Origin: Salisaeta longa DSM 21114
Lineage (GTDB): Bacteria; Bacteroidota; Rhodothermia; Rhodothermales; Salinibacteraceae
DNA length: 64,000 nt
Assembly (NCBI RefSeq): GCF_000419585.1
Contig: NZ_ATTH01000001.1
Span: 2,581,001-2,645,000, forward strand
Direction: 5' to 3'
Shown here: piece by piece, positions 8,783 through 17,367 of the stretch
How the letters are laid out: every line of letters starts with the position of its first letter
Numbering within the stretch: position 1 is the first letter of the stretch
Made by a program: the position numbers and the translations under genes
Notes under the pieces: generated by a model
Seen by the model: only the letters and a program-made list of their open reading frames with translations
Told to the model about the DNA's origin: nothing
The model's database searches: none

Positions 8783-9676
8783 TTTTTTGGAGAATGAGTG
8801 AAGGCTGACAACGCACAAGCGCGGAGAGCGGTTCACAGGTCAATCGCACGAGTCATCGTGAATCCGCTCTGAGCGCTTCAAAGTCAGCCCCTGCTTCCGC
8901 GGTATGGCGTCGTCATTTTGCACATCACTCCTGAACGGCTACAGCACGAATAAGCACAATTGACGCAAGGGCCCTGGGCATCTTGGAAGGAAGGCTAGGT
9001 CATCCTGGAAGGGGGGGCGCAAGGTCATGCTGGAAGTGCAATCTTCGCAATGGGGCGTTCCTGCTCGGACATGGAGATTGCCACGTCACTCACTCCGTTC
9101 GCTCCTCGCAATGACACATTGATGTTTGCTTTTTCGTACGCTGCGCGTGCAGATGAATAAATTAACCCTAACCACCATCTGAACGATTCACGTATCGTTT
9201 CTACATTTTACACTCTTGTCATTGCGAGCGAGCGGGCCTTTAGGTCATGCCCGTGGTGAGGCCGCAAGGTCATCCCGGAGGGGGTCTTTAGGTCATTCCG
9301 TGAGTGCAATTTCCGCAGACGAGCAAAAATCTGCCGCATAATGCAATCAGCAAGACATGCGAGAAGAACAACGGCACGAGGAATCGTGAATCCGCCGTGA
9401 GCACTTCAAGTCAGCTCCTTCTTCTGGGGCATGTCGTCCCCATTCTGCAAATCACTCCTGATCGGTATCAGTCTGACCCTCCAATTGGTGCGGTTGCCTT
9501 GGGGCCGTTCATACCACAAGTGTCCTCTCAGCCGACACAGCGCGCTGTGTCGGTACGCGTTCAGGTGCACCGGTGCGATCACGGCCCGGTGCAGGGATGT
9601 TGGGGGGGCGAATGCAAAAAGGCACGCCCAGCCTATGGCCCGACGTGCCCGTTGCTGCGAATGCGTTGCGCCAGGT
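8783..9676. repeat. Repeat-bearing intergenic region between two doxX genes
   Basis: This ~890 bp stretch has no supportable gene. Three segments (9036-9116, 9174-9231 and 9284-9350) are inverted, diverged copies of repeats at 3.6-3.95 kb. A separate ~100 bp direct repeat, roughly three-quarters identical by eye, occurs at 8846-8944 and 9374-9472. The region includes an AT-richer part near 9120-9225. It looks like a site of repeat insertion and local duplication. Confidence 0.7.
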
Positions 9677-10081
9677 TTACAGCTTGGCGTCTACGCTGTA
9701 CTTCCCGGGGCCCGCGATAAGCACCACGGCGAAAGCCAAGAGGTACAAGACGGCCATCTCGGGACTCCCGTTGCCGGTCATCAGGTGCATGAGCATGGCC
9801 ATGCCCATCGTGAGAACGACCAGGAGGGACGCCGGACGAGCCGCGAGGCCAATCACCACCAAGAGCGACCCTGCAAACTCAGCAATGGCTGCCAGAAAGC
9901 CCCAAAAGGCGGGGGCAAAGTCGAGCCCAATCAGCGCGGTGGCGCCGCCCACCTGCGCCCATGCTTCCGTGCCGCCGGTGATTTTCCCCAGGCCGTGCCC
10001 CAGCGCCAGGTAGAGGCCCGCGCCCACGCGCAGCACGAGAAGTCCTAAGTCTTTGTCTCCGCTCCAGTTCGATCCAATCAT
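9677..10081 (-). CDS. DoxX family membrane protein (second copy)
   Basis: This 134-residue membrane protein has the DoxX layout. It has an N-terminal LVLRVGAGLYLALGHGLGK segment, three further hydrophobic helices and a C-terminal GPGKYSVD motif matching GPGRYSLD in the other DoxX protein here. Its closest visible relative in the window is that neighbour, but the two are clearly diverged. The physiological role is unknown; DoxX proteins are commonly tied to redox or quinone metabolism. Transcription is minus strand from the spacer next to korB. Confidence 0.8.
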   Translation of the reverse strand: MIGSNWSGDKDLGLLVLRVGAGLYLALGHGLGKITGGTEAWAQVGGATALIGLDFAPAFWGFLAAIAEFAGSLLVVIGLAARPASLLVVLTMGMAMLMHLMTGNGSPEMAVLYLLAFAVVLIAGPGKYSVDAKL

Positions 10082-10198
10082 CGTCGTGTGTCAAAGTGTG
10101 TGTGGCAACAAGTATTTGTGGAAGGTACAGGCGCCCGGGGCAGAAGTGACAGCCGCGATCTATATCTTAGCAGAACCGTTACGTTTGGCGCCCGCGCA

Positions 10199-11425
10199 CT
10201 AGTCGATCGTCCAGGTATCGCCGCTGTGCAGCAGGTCGTGCAGGGTGCCCGCGCCTTTCTTTTCGGTAACGGCTTCCAGCTGCTGATGCACGAGATCGCC
10301 GTACGTGGGCCGCGCTTCTTGATAGAGCACGCCAAAGGGCCGCGGCAGGTCGTCCTCCCAAAAGATGCGCCCCAGCAGGTGGGCCATCTGCCGGTCGGAC
10401 GTGTCGTAGACGAGGCAGTCGCTCACCGACCAGCGATCGCTCTCCAGGTCGATGGCCTCCAGCGAAAGGCCGTCCAGGCGCAGCCCCTTCGTGCCGTTGG
10501 CATACGTCAGCGGCTGTCCGTCCTCCACAAACAGCGCGCGCTCGGACTTCGTGTCGCGCTCGGTGAATTCGAAGAAGGCGCCGTCGTTGAAGATGTTGCA
10601 GTTCTGGTAGATCTCCAGAAAAGACGCCCCGGCATGCGCGTGGGCCGCTTTCATCAGGGCCTTCATGTGCTTCGGGTCGCGGTCCATGGTGCGCCCCACG
10701 AACGACGCATCGGCCCCCAGCGCCACCGCCACCGGGTTAAAGGGCGCATCCACCGAGCCGTACGGCGTGCTCTTGGTCACCTTGCCGAGCTCCGAGGTCG
10801 GGCTGTACTGCCCTTTGGTAAGGCCGTAAATCTTGTTGTTGAACAGCAGGATTTGCGTGTCGATGTTGCGGCGCAGGGCGTGAATCAGGTGGTTGCCGCC
10901 AATGGAGAGCGCATCGCCGTCGCCCGTCACAATCCACACGTCGAGCGCCGGGTTGCTCACCTTCAGGCCGGTGGCAAACGCCGGCGCGCGCCCGTGAATG
11001 GAGTGCATGCCGTACGTGTCCATGTAGTACGGGAAGCGCCCCGAGCAGCCGATGCCGCTGATGAACACGACGTTCTCCTTGTCGACGCCCAGCTCGGGCA
11101 GCACGCGCTGCACCGTTGAGAGGATGGCATAGTCGCCGCACCCCGGGCACCACCGCACGTCTTGATCCGACTGAAAGTCTTTGCGGGAGAGGCCGTTGCC
11201 GCCGCCGTCGCCGCTAAACCCGGGCGGCATGGCGGGTTTTTTGCCGGGGCCCTTGGGTTTTTTGCCGGGGCCCTTGGGTTTCTTCGCGCCCGGCGGGCCG
11301 GCGGGTTTTTTCGTGTCGGAAGGGCCTGCGGGCTTCTTGGTGCCGCTGTCTTTCGAAAGGCCCGGCGGCAGGTTGGGCTTTTTGGTGTTCGGCTCCTTCG
11401 AACCGTTGGTGGTGTTGTCAGCCAT
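10199..11425 (-). CDS. korB: 2-oxoacid:ferredoxin oxidoreductase, beta subunit
   Basis: KorB binds thiamine diphosphate and, with KorA, oxidatively decarboxylates 2-oxoglutarate (or a related 2-oxoacid) to the CoA ester while reducing ferredoxin. The protein has 408 residues, longer than the usual ~340. Family homology starts near residue 85 with SDQDVRWCPGCGD (Cys93 and Cys96 as cluster ligands). It continues through GIGCSGR and the GDGDALSIGGNH thiamine-binding motif. The first ~80 residues are a Lys/Pro/Gly-rich tract with repeated KKPAGP and KKPKGPG units, encoded partly by a perfect 21 bp tandem repeat. It is 53 bp downstream of korA, in one operon. Confidence 0.9.
   Translation of the reverse strand: MADNTTNGSKEPNTKKPNLPPGLSKDSGTKKPAGPSDTKKPAGPPGAKKPKGPGKKPKGPGKKPAMPPGFSGDGGGNGLSRKDFQSDQDVRWCPGCGDYAILSTVQRVLPELGVDKENVVFISGIGCSGRFPYYMDTYGMHSIHGRAPAFATGLKVSNPALDVWIVTGDGDALSIGGNHLIHALRRNIDTQILLFNNKIYGLTKGQYSPTSELGKVTKSTPYGSVDAPFNPVAVALGADASFVGRTMDRDPKHMKALMKAAHAHAGASFLEIYQNCNIFNDGAFFEFTERDTKSERALFVEDGQPLTYANGTKGLRLDGLSLEAIDLESDRWSVSDCLVYDTSDRQMAHLLGRIFWEDDLPRPFGVLYQEARPTYGDLVHQQLEAVTEKKGAGTLHDLLHSGDTWTID
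11235..11276 (-). repeat. Two perfect 21 bp tandem repeats inside korB
   Basis: The unit at 11235-11255 is repeated exactly at 11256-11276 and encodes the KKPKGPG units of the KorB N-terminal tract. Such repeats can change copy number by slippage, so the length of this tail may vary between strains. Confidence 0.85.
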
Positions 11426-11478
11426 AACGAAACGTCTGAGAAGGCAAGTGCAGCAAAAAGGGGCGCGCGGCGTAGCCG

Positions 11479-13356
11479 TTAGCCAAGGTGGTTCTCGATG
11501 GCCGCCACAATTTCCTCCGCCCGGAAAGGGCGGCCCTGAATTTTGTTGAGCGGCTGAAAGTCGCGGAGGTAGGTGTCGCGCAGCAGGCGGATGAGCTGCC
11601 CGTTGTTCAGCTCGGGCACGAGAATGGTCTCGAACCGATCCAGGATCTCCTCCAGGTCGCGCGGCAGCGGGAAGACATGCCGCAGTTGCACGCGGCCCAC
11701 GCGGCGCCCGCTCTCATTCACGCGTTCCACGGCCTCTTCGATGGCACCCTTGGTGGAGCCCCAGCCCAGCACCAGGAGCTCGCCTTCGGTGGCGCCGTGC
11801 ACCGCCGTGGGCGGGTAATCCTGTGCCACTCGCTCAACTTTCGCGGCCCGCGTCTCCACCATCCGCTGATGATTTTCCGCATCGTACGACACGTTGCCGG
11901 TGCGTGCTTCCTTCTCCAGCCCGCCAATGCGATGCTCCAGCTTGGGCGTGCCGGGCCGGGCCCACACGCGGGCCAGGGTGTCCTCGTGGCGCACATACGG
12001 CAGAAACTGGTCGTTGCCGTCGTCGTCCTTGTGCATCGTGCGGTCTGTAGGACCGGTCTCGAAGCGCACATCGAACGGCGGCAGGTCGTCAATCGACGGG
12101 ATGCGCCACGCCTCCGAGCCGTTGCCGAGGTACCCGTCGGCCAGCAGCATCACCGGCGTCATGTACTTCGTGGCGATGCGCGCGGCCTCGTACGCCGCAT
12201 AGAAGCAGTCGCCCGGCGAGGTGGGCGCGATCACCGGCAGCGGCGCCTCGCCGTTCCGGCCGTACAGGGCCTGCAACAGGTCGCCCTGCTCCGGCTTGGT
12301 GGGCAATCCGGTGGAGGGCCCGCCGCGCTGCATGTTAATCACCACAAGCGGCAGCTCGGTCATCACGGCCAACCCAATCGTCTCGGTTTTGAGCGCAACG
12401 CCCGGACCGCTCGTGGCGCACACGCCCAAGTTCCCACTAAAGCTGGCCCCCACGGCCGAGCCCACCGCCGCAATCTCGTCCTCGGCCTGGAAGGTGATGA
12501 CGCCAAAGTTTTTGTGCTTGCTAATTTCGTGGAGGATGTCGGAGGCCGGCGTGATGGGATACGAGCCGTAGAACACATCCAAGCCGCTTTGGTCGCCCGC
12601 CGCCACAAGACCCAGCGCCAGCGCCTGCGCGCCGCGGATGGCCCGGTAGGTGCCCGGCTTCATGGCCGCCGCATCGACGGTGTAGCGATGCCCGATGGCC
12701 TCAATCGTCTCGCCGTAGTGCGTGCCCTTGCGTAGCACGTGCAGGTTGGCGTCGCGGATCGCCGGTTGGTCGGCAAACTTCTGGCGGATCCAGTCCTCGG
12801 CGGGCGCCACGGGCCGCGAGTACATCCACAGGGCGAGCCCCAGCGCAAACATATTCTTGGAGCGGTCCACCTGCTTCTTCGACAGCGAGGTGTCGGCCAG
12901 CGCGTCGCGCGTGAGCGTCGTCAGCGGGATCTCGATCACCTCGTAGTCGGCCAGTGAGCCGTCCGTCAGCGGATTGCTGTCGAGGTCGGCCAGGTCAAGG
13001 TCGCGGTCGGCAAACGCATCGGTGTTTACGGCGATGGTGCCGCCGGTGCGCACGCGATGCTTGTGCACCTTGAGCGCCGCCGCGTTCATGGCAATGAGGA
13101 GGTCTACCTTGTCGCCCGGCGTGTGAATGTCGACGGCCCCAAAGTGAAGCTGGAAGCCGCTCACGCCATAAGTAGTGCCCGCCGGCGCGCGAATCTCCGC
13201 GGGGTAATCCGGGAGCGTGGCGAGGTCGTTGTGGGCATAGGCCGAGGCCAGCGTAAACTGCGAGCCGGTCAGTTGCATCCCGTCGCCCGAGTCGCCCGCA
13301 AAGAGGACCGTAGCTTCGGGAATGGATGTGGGGGCGGCGGTGTCGGGTGCGCTCAT
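11479..13356 (-). CDS. korA: 2-oxoacid:ferredoxin oxidoreductase, alpha subunit (gamma domain fused)
   Basis: This 625-residue protein contains an N-terminal gamma-type domain and a C-terminal alpha (pyrimidine-binding) domain, the fused arrangement common in Bacteroidota. Supporting segments are FAGDSGDGMQLTGSQ at the start, YSITPASDILHE-like (YPITPASD) near residue 270, and ATSGPGVALKTE with MQRGGPSTGLPTKPEQGD in the alpha domain. It forms the heterodimer with KorB encoded next. In an aerobic halophile the pair would supply reduced ferredoxin in place of a lipoamide-dependent 2-oxoglutarate dehydrogenase. The preceding 288 bp contains no other gene. Confidence 0.92.
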   Translation of the reverse strand: MSAPDTAAPTSIPEATVLFAGDSGDGMQLTGSQFTLASAYAHNDLATLPDYPAEIRAPAGTTYGVSGFQLHFGAVDIHTPGDKVDLLIAMNAAALKVHKHRVRTGGTIAVNTDAFADRDLDLADLDSNPLTDGSLADYEVIEIPLTTLTRDALADTSLSKKQVDRSKNMFALGLALWMYSRPVAPAEDWIRQKFADQPAIRDANLHVLRKGTHYGETIEAIGHRYTVDAAAMKPGTYRAIRGAQALALGLVAAGDQSGLDVFYGSYPITPASDILHEISKHKNFGVITFQAEDEIAAVGSAVGASFSGNLGVCATSGPGVALKTETIGLAVMTELPLVVINMQRGGPSTGLPTKPEQGDLLQALYGRNGEAPLPVIAPTSPGDCFYAAYEAARIATKYMTPVMLLADGYLGNGSEAWRIPSIDDLPPFDVRFETGPTDRTMHKDDDGNDQFLPYVRHEDTLARVWARPGTPKLEHRIGGLEKEARTGNVSYDAENHQRMVETRAAKVERVAQDYPPTAVHGATEGELLVLGWGSTKGAIEEAVERVNESGRRVGRVQLRHVFPLPRDLEEILDRFETILVPELNNGQLIRLLRDTYLRDFQPLNKIQGRPFRAEEIVAAIENHLG

Positions 13357-13644
13357 GCAGGCACGCGATCGGTTATTAGATTGATTCTAAATTGGAGCAC
13401 ATGTACGCGCCGTTTCGAGGGATGATTCGTCGCGTAATCCTCCGGCAGCGCCAACGAAGGCTCGCAAGCAAGGTTCATCCGGCCGCCCGCGTGTAGCGGA
13501 TGGGTTACGTCTGCAGGGCAGGGCCGGCGCCGTACCGTGCCTCATGGCTGGCGGATCGCTGCGCGCCTCGTTCGCTCCATGACACCCGTTGCGCGCTTGG
13601 GTGTACCATGCACCGACCGCTGATTTGCCGCAATCCCCAACGCC

Positions 13645-14499
13645 ATGCCCACCGATCATTACGTTTACGACCCTCGCTTTCAAACGCCCGACGCCCAAAC
13701 CGAAGCCTTTGCCGACTTTGCGGCCATCGTGCGGCAGCTCCGCCGTGACTGCCCGTGGGACCGCGCCCAGACGCACACGTCCGTGAAGGAGTTGCTGGTG
13801 GAGGAATGCTACGAGGTGGTGGCCGCCATTGAGGCGGAAGACGACCAGGCCCTGATGGAGGAGCTGGGCGACATCTTTTTGCACGTGCTGTTTCATAGCA
13901 CCATCGCCGACGAGCGCGACTGCTTTACGGTGCTGGATGTGATGCGCGCCGAGATGGACAAGCTGATTCGCCGCCACCCGCACGTGTTTGGCGACGAGGC
14001 GGCCGACGATCCCGCCGCGGTGCGCGCGTCGTGGGAGCAGATTAAGCAGGCCGAGCGCGATGCTGCGGCAGACGCCACACCGGATGCTGATGAGGGCGCA
14101 GCCTCGGCGCTCGATGGCGTGCCCGCTCGGTTGCCCGCGCTCCTACAAGCGCAGCGGATGCAAGAAAAAGCCGCCGGCGTAGGCTTCGACTTTCGCACTC
14201 CCGAGGCGGCCTGGGAGAAGGTGGAGGAGGAACTGCGCGAGTGGAAGGCGACGCAGGCCAACGACGCCTCGCCCGCCCGGCAATCCGAGGAGCTGGGCGA
14301 CGTGCTGTTTGCGCTGGTGAACTACGCGCGCCTCGCGGGTCACTCCGCCGAGAGTGCCCTGCGGGCTGCCAACCAGAAGTTTGCGCGGCGCTTTGGCTAC
14401 ATCGAAGCGCAACTGGCGCGCCGCGGCACGCCCATCGCCGAAGCAAGCACGGATACCACCGAGGCCCTTTGGAACGAAGCAAAAGCGGCCGAATCGTGA
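13645..14499 (+). CDS. mazG: Nucleoside triphosphate pyrophosphohydrolase MazG
   Basis: MazG hydrolyses (d)NTPs to the monophosphate and pyrophosphate, cleaning the nucleotide pool. The 284-residue protein has two MazG-type domains. The first opens with the family signature CPWDRAQTHTSVKELLVEECYEV (about 37-59), followed by EELGDIFLHVLFH. The second contains AWEKVEEELREWK and the metal-binding-like EELGDVLFALVNYARL. The acidic linker (about 130-160) is enriched in Asp and Ala. It reads toward parA, with 129 bp between the genes. Confidence 0.92.
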   Translation: MPTDHYVYDPRFQTPDAQTEAFADFAAIVRQLRRDCPWDRAQTHTSVKELLVEECYEVVAAIEAEDDQALMEELGDIFLHVLFHSTIADERDCFTVLDVMRAEMDKLIRRHPHVFGDEAADDPAAVRASWEQIKQAERDAAADATPDADEGAASALDGVPARLPALLQAQRMQEKAAGVGFDFRTPEAAWEKVEEELREWKATQANDASPARQSEELGDVLFALVNYARLAGHSAESALRAANQKFARRFGYIEAQLARRGTPIAEASTDTTEALWNEAKAAES

Positions 14500-14628
14500 T
14501 GATTTCTTTTCCGTTCCCTCATGCAGCAGCGGTAGACATTCCCCCGCCCGCTTTGGTACATTGCCCATTAGCGGCGTTCACATAGCGCCGTTCCCGCCAC
14601 CGGATGCTACCAGACCGCGGATGGCCCT

Positions 14629-15492
14629 ATGGGCAAAGTCATTGCCATTGCAAACCAGAAGGGCGGCGTGGGCAAAACCACGACGGCCATCAACCTGGCG
14701 GCTTCGCTGGCCGCTAGCGAGTACTCAACCCTGCTCATCGACATCGACCCGCAGGCCAACTGCTCCTCGGGCATTGGCGTTGACCCGCAAGACGTTGACG
14801 CCTCGGTGTACGAGGTGCTGATTGGCGACGTGAGCATCGACGAGGCGGCGCGCTCTACCGAACTTCCGTTTTTAGACCTCGTGCCCAGCCACATCAACCT
14901 GGTGGGCGCCGAGATTGAGATGATTGACGTGATGGAGCGCGAGCAGATCTTGAAGCGCGCCCTGAAGCGCGCCCGCCGCAAGTACGACGTCATCATCATC
15001 GACTGCCCGCCCTCGCTGGGGCTGCTCACGTTGAACGCCCTCACGGCGGCCGACGGCGTGCTGGTGCCCGTGCAGGCCGAATATTTTGCGCTGGAAGGCC
15101 TGGGGCAGCTGCTGAACACCATCAAGATTGTGCGGCAGCACCTGAACCCGGAGCTGGCGCTGGAGGGCGTGTTGCTGACCATGTTCGACTCGCGCCTGCG
15201 CCTTTCGAACCAAGTGGCCGACGAGGTGCGCCGCTACTTTGGCGACAAGGTATTCCAGACGATTGTGCAGCGGAACGTGCGCCTCTCGGAAGCGCCCAGC
15301 TTTGGCAAACCGGTCATTTTGCACGATGCAAGCAGCAAGGGCGCCCGCAACTACATGGCCCTGGCCCGCGAGATTCTGGACAACAACCCGGACATCGCGG
15401 GCGCCGCGGCTGGCGATACGACCGACGATGCGCCACCCCTGCCTGATGCCTCCGATGCAACACCCGCCAACGGCTTCTCGTTTTCGGAGTGA
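14629..15492 (+). CDS. parA: Chromosome partitioning ATPase ParA/Soj
   Basis: This 287-residue ATPase binds DNA non-specifically and drives segregation of ParB-parS complexes. It starts with a deviant Walker A box ([14 protein letters not shown], residues 10-23), has the Walker A' [11 protein letters not shown] and the Walker [11 protein letters not shown]. The C-terminal 30 residues are an Asp/Ala-rich tail. The start at MGKVIAIAN matches the family. parB follows 42 bp downstream. In many bacteria parAB lies near oriC, but I found no parS or origin signature in this window. Confidence 0.95.
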   Translation: MGKVIAIANQKGGVGKTTTAINLAASLAASEYSTLLIDIDPQANCSSGIGVDPQDVDASVYEVLIGDVSIDEAARSTELPFLDLVPSHINLVGAEIEMIDVMEREQILKRALKRARRKYDVIIIDCPPSLGLLTLNALTAADGVLVPVQAEYFALEGLGQLLNTIKIVRQHLNPELALEGVLLTMFDSRLRLSNQVADEVRRYFGDKVFQTIVQRNVRLSEAPSFGKPVILHDASSKGARNYMALAREILDNNPDIAGAAAGDTTDDAPPLPDASDATPANGFSFSE

Positions 15493-15534
15493 TGACAGGC
15501 TTTTCGCCGCTTTACGACACACCAACGCTTTAGT

Positions 15535-16476
15535 ATGGCTAACAAACGTGCATTAGGCAAAGGCCTCAGCGCCCTGCTTCCGTCCGACGAACAGGACGAC
15601 GGGTCCTCTGGGGCCGACGCGCCGGCGCGCGCTGAGGGCAGCCGGCTGCTTGGGCGCGTGGCCGAAGTGGCCGTCGAGGCGATACGGCCCAACCCGTACC
15701 AGCCGCGGCAGTCGTTTAGCGACGAAGCCCTGGGCGAGCTGGCCGCCTCCATCGAGCAGCTGGGCATCATCCAGCCCATCACCGTGCGGGCGCTAGGCGG
15801 CGGGCAGTTTGAAATCATATCGGGCGAGCGCCGCTGGCGGGCCGCGCGCCGGGCGGGGCTGGAGCATGTGCCTGCCTTTGTGCGCAAGGCCGACTCCGAG
15901 CAGATGCTGGAGATGGCCCTTGTGGAAAACGTCCAGCGCGAGGAGCTCAACCCCATCGAGGTGGCCATGGGCTACCAGCGCCTCATCGACGAATGCAGCC
16001 TCACCCAGGAGGAGGTGTCCGAAAAGGTGGGCAAGAGCCGCTCGACGGTGGCCAACTTCCTGCGCCTCCTGAAGCTGCCGCCCCGCATTCAGGCGGCGCT
16101 GCGAGACGGCGACATCGCCCAAGGCCATGCCCGCGCGCTCATCGCCATCGACGACACCGAGGTACAGCTTACGTTTTTGCAGCGCACCATCGCCGAGGAG
16201 TGGTCGGTACGCACCGTAGAGCGCGAGGTGCGCGCGTGGCACGAGGCGCAATCTGCCGACGCCAGTGACGACGATGATGATGACGCGCCGCCCGCGCCCG
16301 ATCCGGCCCCGTCGCGCAACGACCTGCAGCTCGAAGACCTGCGCAGCAAGCTCCGCTCCCGCTTCAGCACACAGGTGCGCATCCAGCACAAATCCAACGA
16401 CGAAGGGCGCATCGAGCTCGCCTACTACTCGCAGGAAGACCTGGAGCGCCTGATGGAATTGCTGCTTGATGCGTAA
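15535..16476 (+). CDS. parB: Chromosome partitioning protein ParB/Spo0J
   Basis: This 313-residue ParB is the parS-binding CTPase of the segregation system. The N-terminal nuclease-like domain shows IRPNPYQPRQSF, the box GERRWRAARRAG and ALVENVQREELNPIE. It is followed by a helix-turn-helix around SEKVGKSRSTVANFLRLLKLP. An acidic linker (DASDDDDDDAPP) separates it from the C-terminal dimerisation domain. It is co-transcribed with parA. The downstream gene overlaps its stop codon, which suggests translational coupling. Confidence 0.95.
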   Translation: MANKRALGKGLSALLPSDEQDDGSSGADAPARAEGSRLLGRVAEVAVEAIRPNPYQPRQSFSDEALGELAASIEQLGIIQPITVRALGGGQFEIISGERRWRAARRAGLEHVPAFVRKADSEQMLEMALVENVQREELNPIEVAMGYQRLIDECSLTQEEVSEKVGKSRSTVANFLRLLKLPPRIQAALRDGDIAQGHARALIAIDDTEVQLTFLQRTIAEEWSVRTVEREVRAWHEAQSADASDDDDDDAPPAPDPAPSRNDLQLEDLRSKLRSRFSTQVRIQHKSNDEGRIELAYYSQEDLERLMELLLDA

Positions 16477-17083
16477 GCCATTGCCTATGCTCCGCTGGCT
16501 TGCGTACGCGCTTATCGTTGGAGGGCTGTGGGGCGCCGCCGCGGCCCCCGTGCACGCGCAGCCCGACAGCATTCGGACGGAGATTTTGCGTCGCAAGGGC
16601 TTCGCGCCCGATCATTCGCCCCAAGGCGCCCTGTGGCGCGCACTGGCTGTGCCAAGCTGGGGGCAGTACTACAACCGGCAGTACTACAAAATGCCGTTTG
16701 TGTACGCCGGGCTGGGCGGGTTGGGCTACTCCATCGTGCGCATGAACCAGCAATACGTGCTGTATCGCCACGCGCACCTGTACAAGATTGAGACCGAGCG
16801 CACGCCCGACGCGCCCAATCCGTATGCCAACTTCGAGGACGCCTACAACAAAATCACCGCCGATTTGGGCGGGCAGGTGTCGGCCCGCGTGCTGCGTCGG
16901 CAGCGCGACAAGTACCGCCGGTGGCGCGATCTCTCGGTCGTGGGGTCGGTTATCTTTTATGGCCTCACCGTGCTCGATGCGTACGTAAGCGCGCACCTGC
17001 TCACGTTTGATGTGGGCACCGTGGAGGCGCGCGTGCTGCCCACCCCACACGGCGCAGCCGCCACGTTCTCCATCCGTTTCTGA
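16469..17083 (+). CDS. DUF5683 family protein
   Basis: This ~204-residue exported or membrane-associated protein has an N-terminal hydrophobic segment with an Ala-rich cleavage-like end (PVHAQPDS). It carries the DUF5683 core: PSWGQYYNRQYYKMPFVYAGLGGLGY and a second hydrophobic helix near 150-170. DUF5683 is typical of Bacteroidota and has no established function. The first ATG overlaps the parB stop codon; an internal ATG 18 bp later (MLRWLAY) is an alternative start. The overlap with parAB suggests co-expression. Confidence 0.75.
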   Translation: MRKPLPMLRWLAYALIVGGLWGAAAAPVHAQPDSIRTEILRRKGFAPDHSPQGALWRALAVPSWGQYYNRQYYKMPFVYAGLGGLGYSIVRMNQQYVLYRHAHLYKIETERTPDAPNPYANFEDAYNKITADLGGQVSARVLRRQRDKYRRWRDLSVVGSVIFYGLTVLDAYVSAHLLTFDVGTVEARVLPTPHGAAATFSIRF

Positions 17084-17367
17084 TGTGAAGCCGACTCCAA
17101 ATTGATGGCGGAAGGGCTTACATCTTGTTAACATCTCGTCGCCTCAGAAACCCCATGGATCGGGAATCTATTCGGAAAGCGATTGCAGCATCCGCTGTGC
17201 ATAGGTTATTTGTGATAAATGTGTGAAGCTAGGGGGCGGTGTTACCTTTGCTTTGCGTCCCGCGGCTGCACACAGACGGACTATACGATATCCGTTGCCT
17301 TTGCTATAAGTCGAGCAGCGCCCACGGCCCGTAGGCCCGGTCTGCTTATTGTACGCACGACCTCCCG
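17084..17367. other. Intergenic region upstream of the SPT-like gene
   Basis: This 284 bp stretch holds no gene. A TACCTTTG at 17243-17250 matches the Bacteroidota -7 consensus TAnnTTTG, and a TGTG 19 bp upstream (17220-17223) is a weak match to the -33 TTTG. It could be the promoter of the downstream operon. This is a pattern match only. Confidence 0.3.

Noticed and set aside
9161-9172. Telomere-like TTAACCCTAACC
   Set aside because: Only one and a half units, inside the inverted repeat family; no tandem array follows.
14500-16480. parS sites or oriC near parAB
   Set aside because: No TGTTnCACGTGnAACA-like palindrome or cluster of DnaA boxes was seen; the single CTATCCACA at 55350 is not enough.
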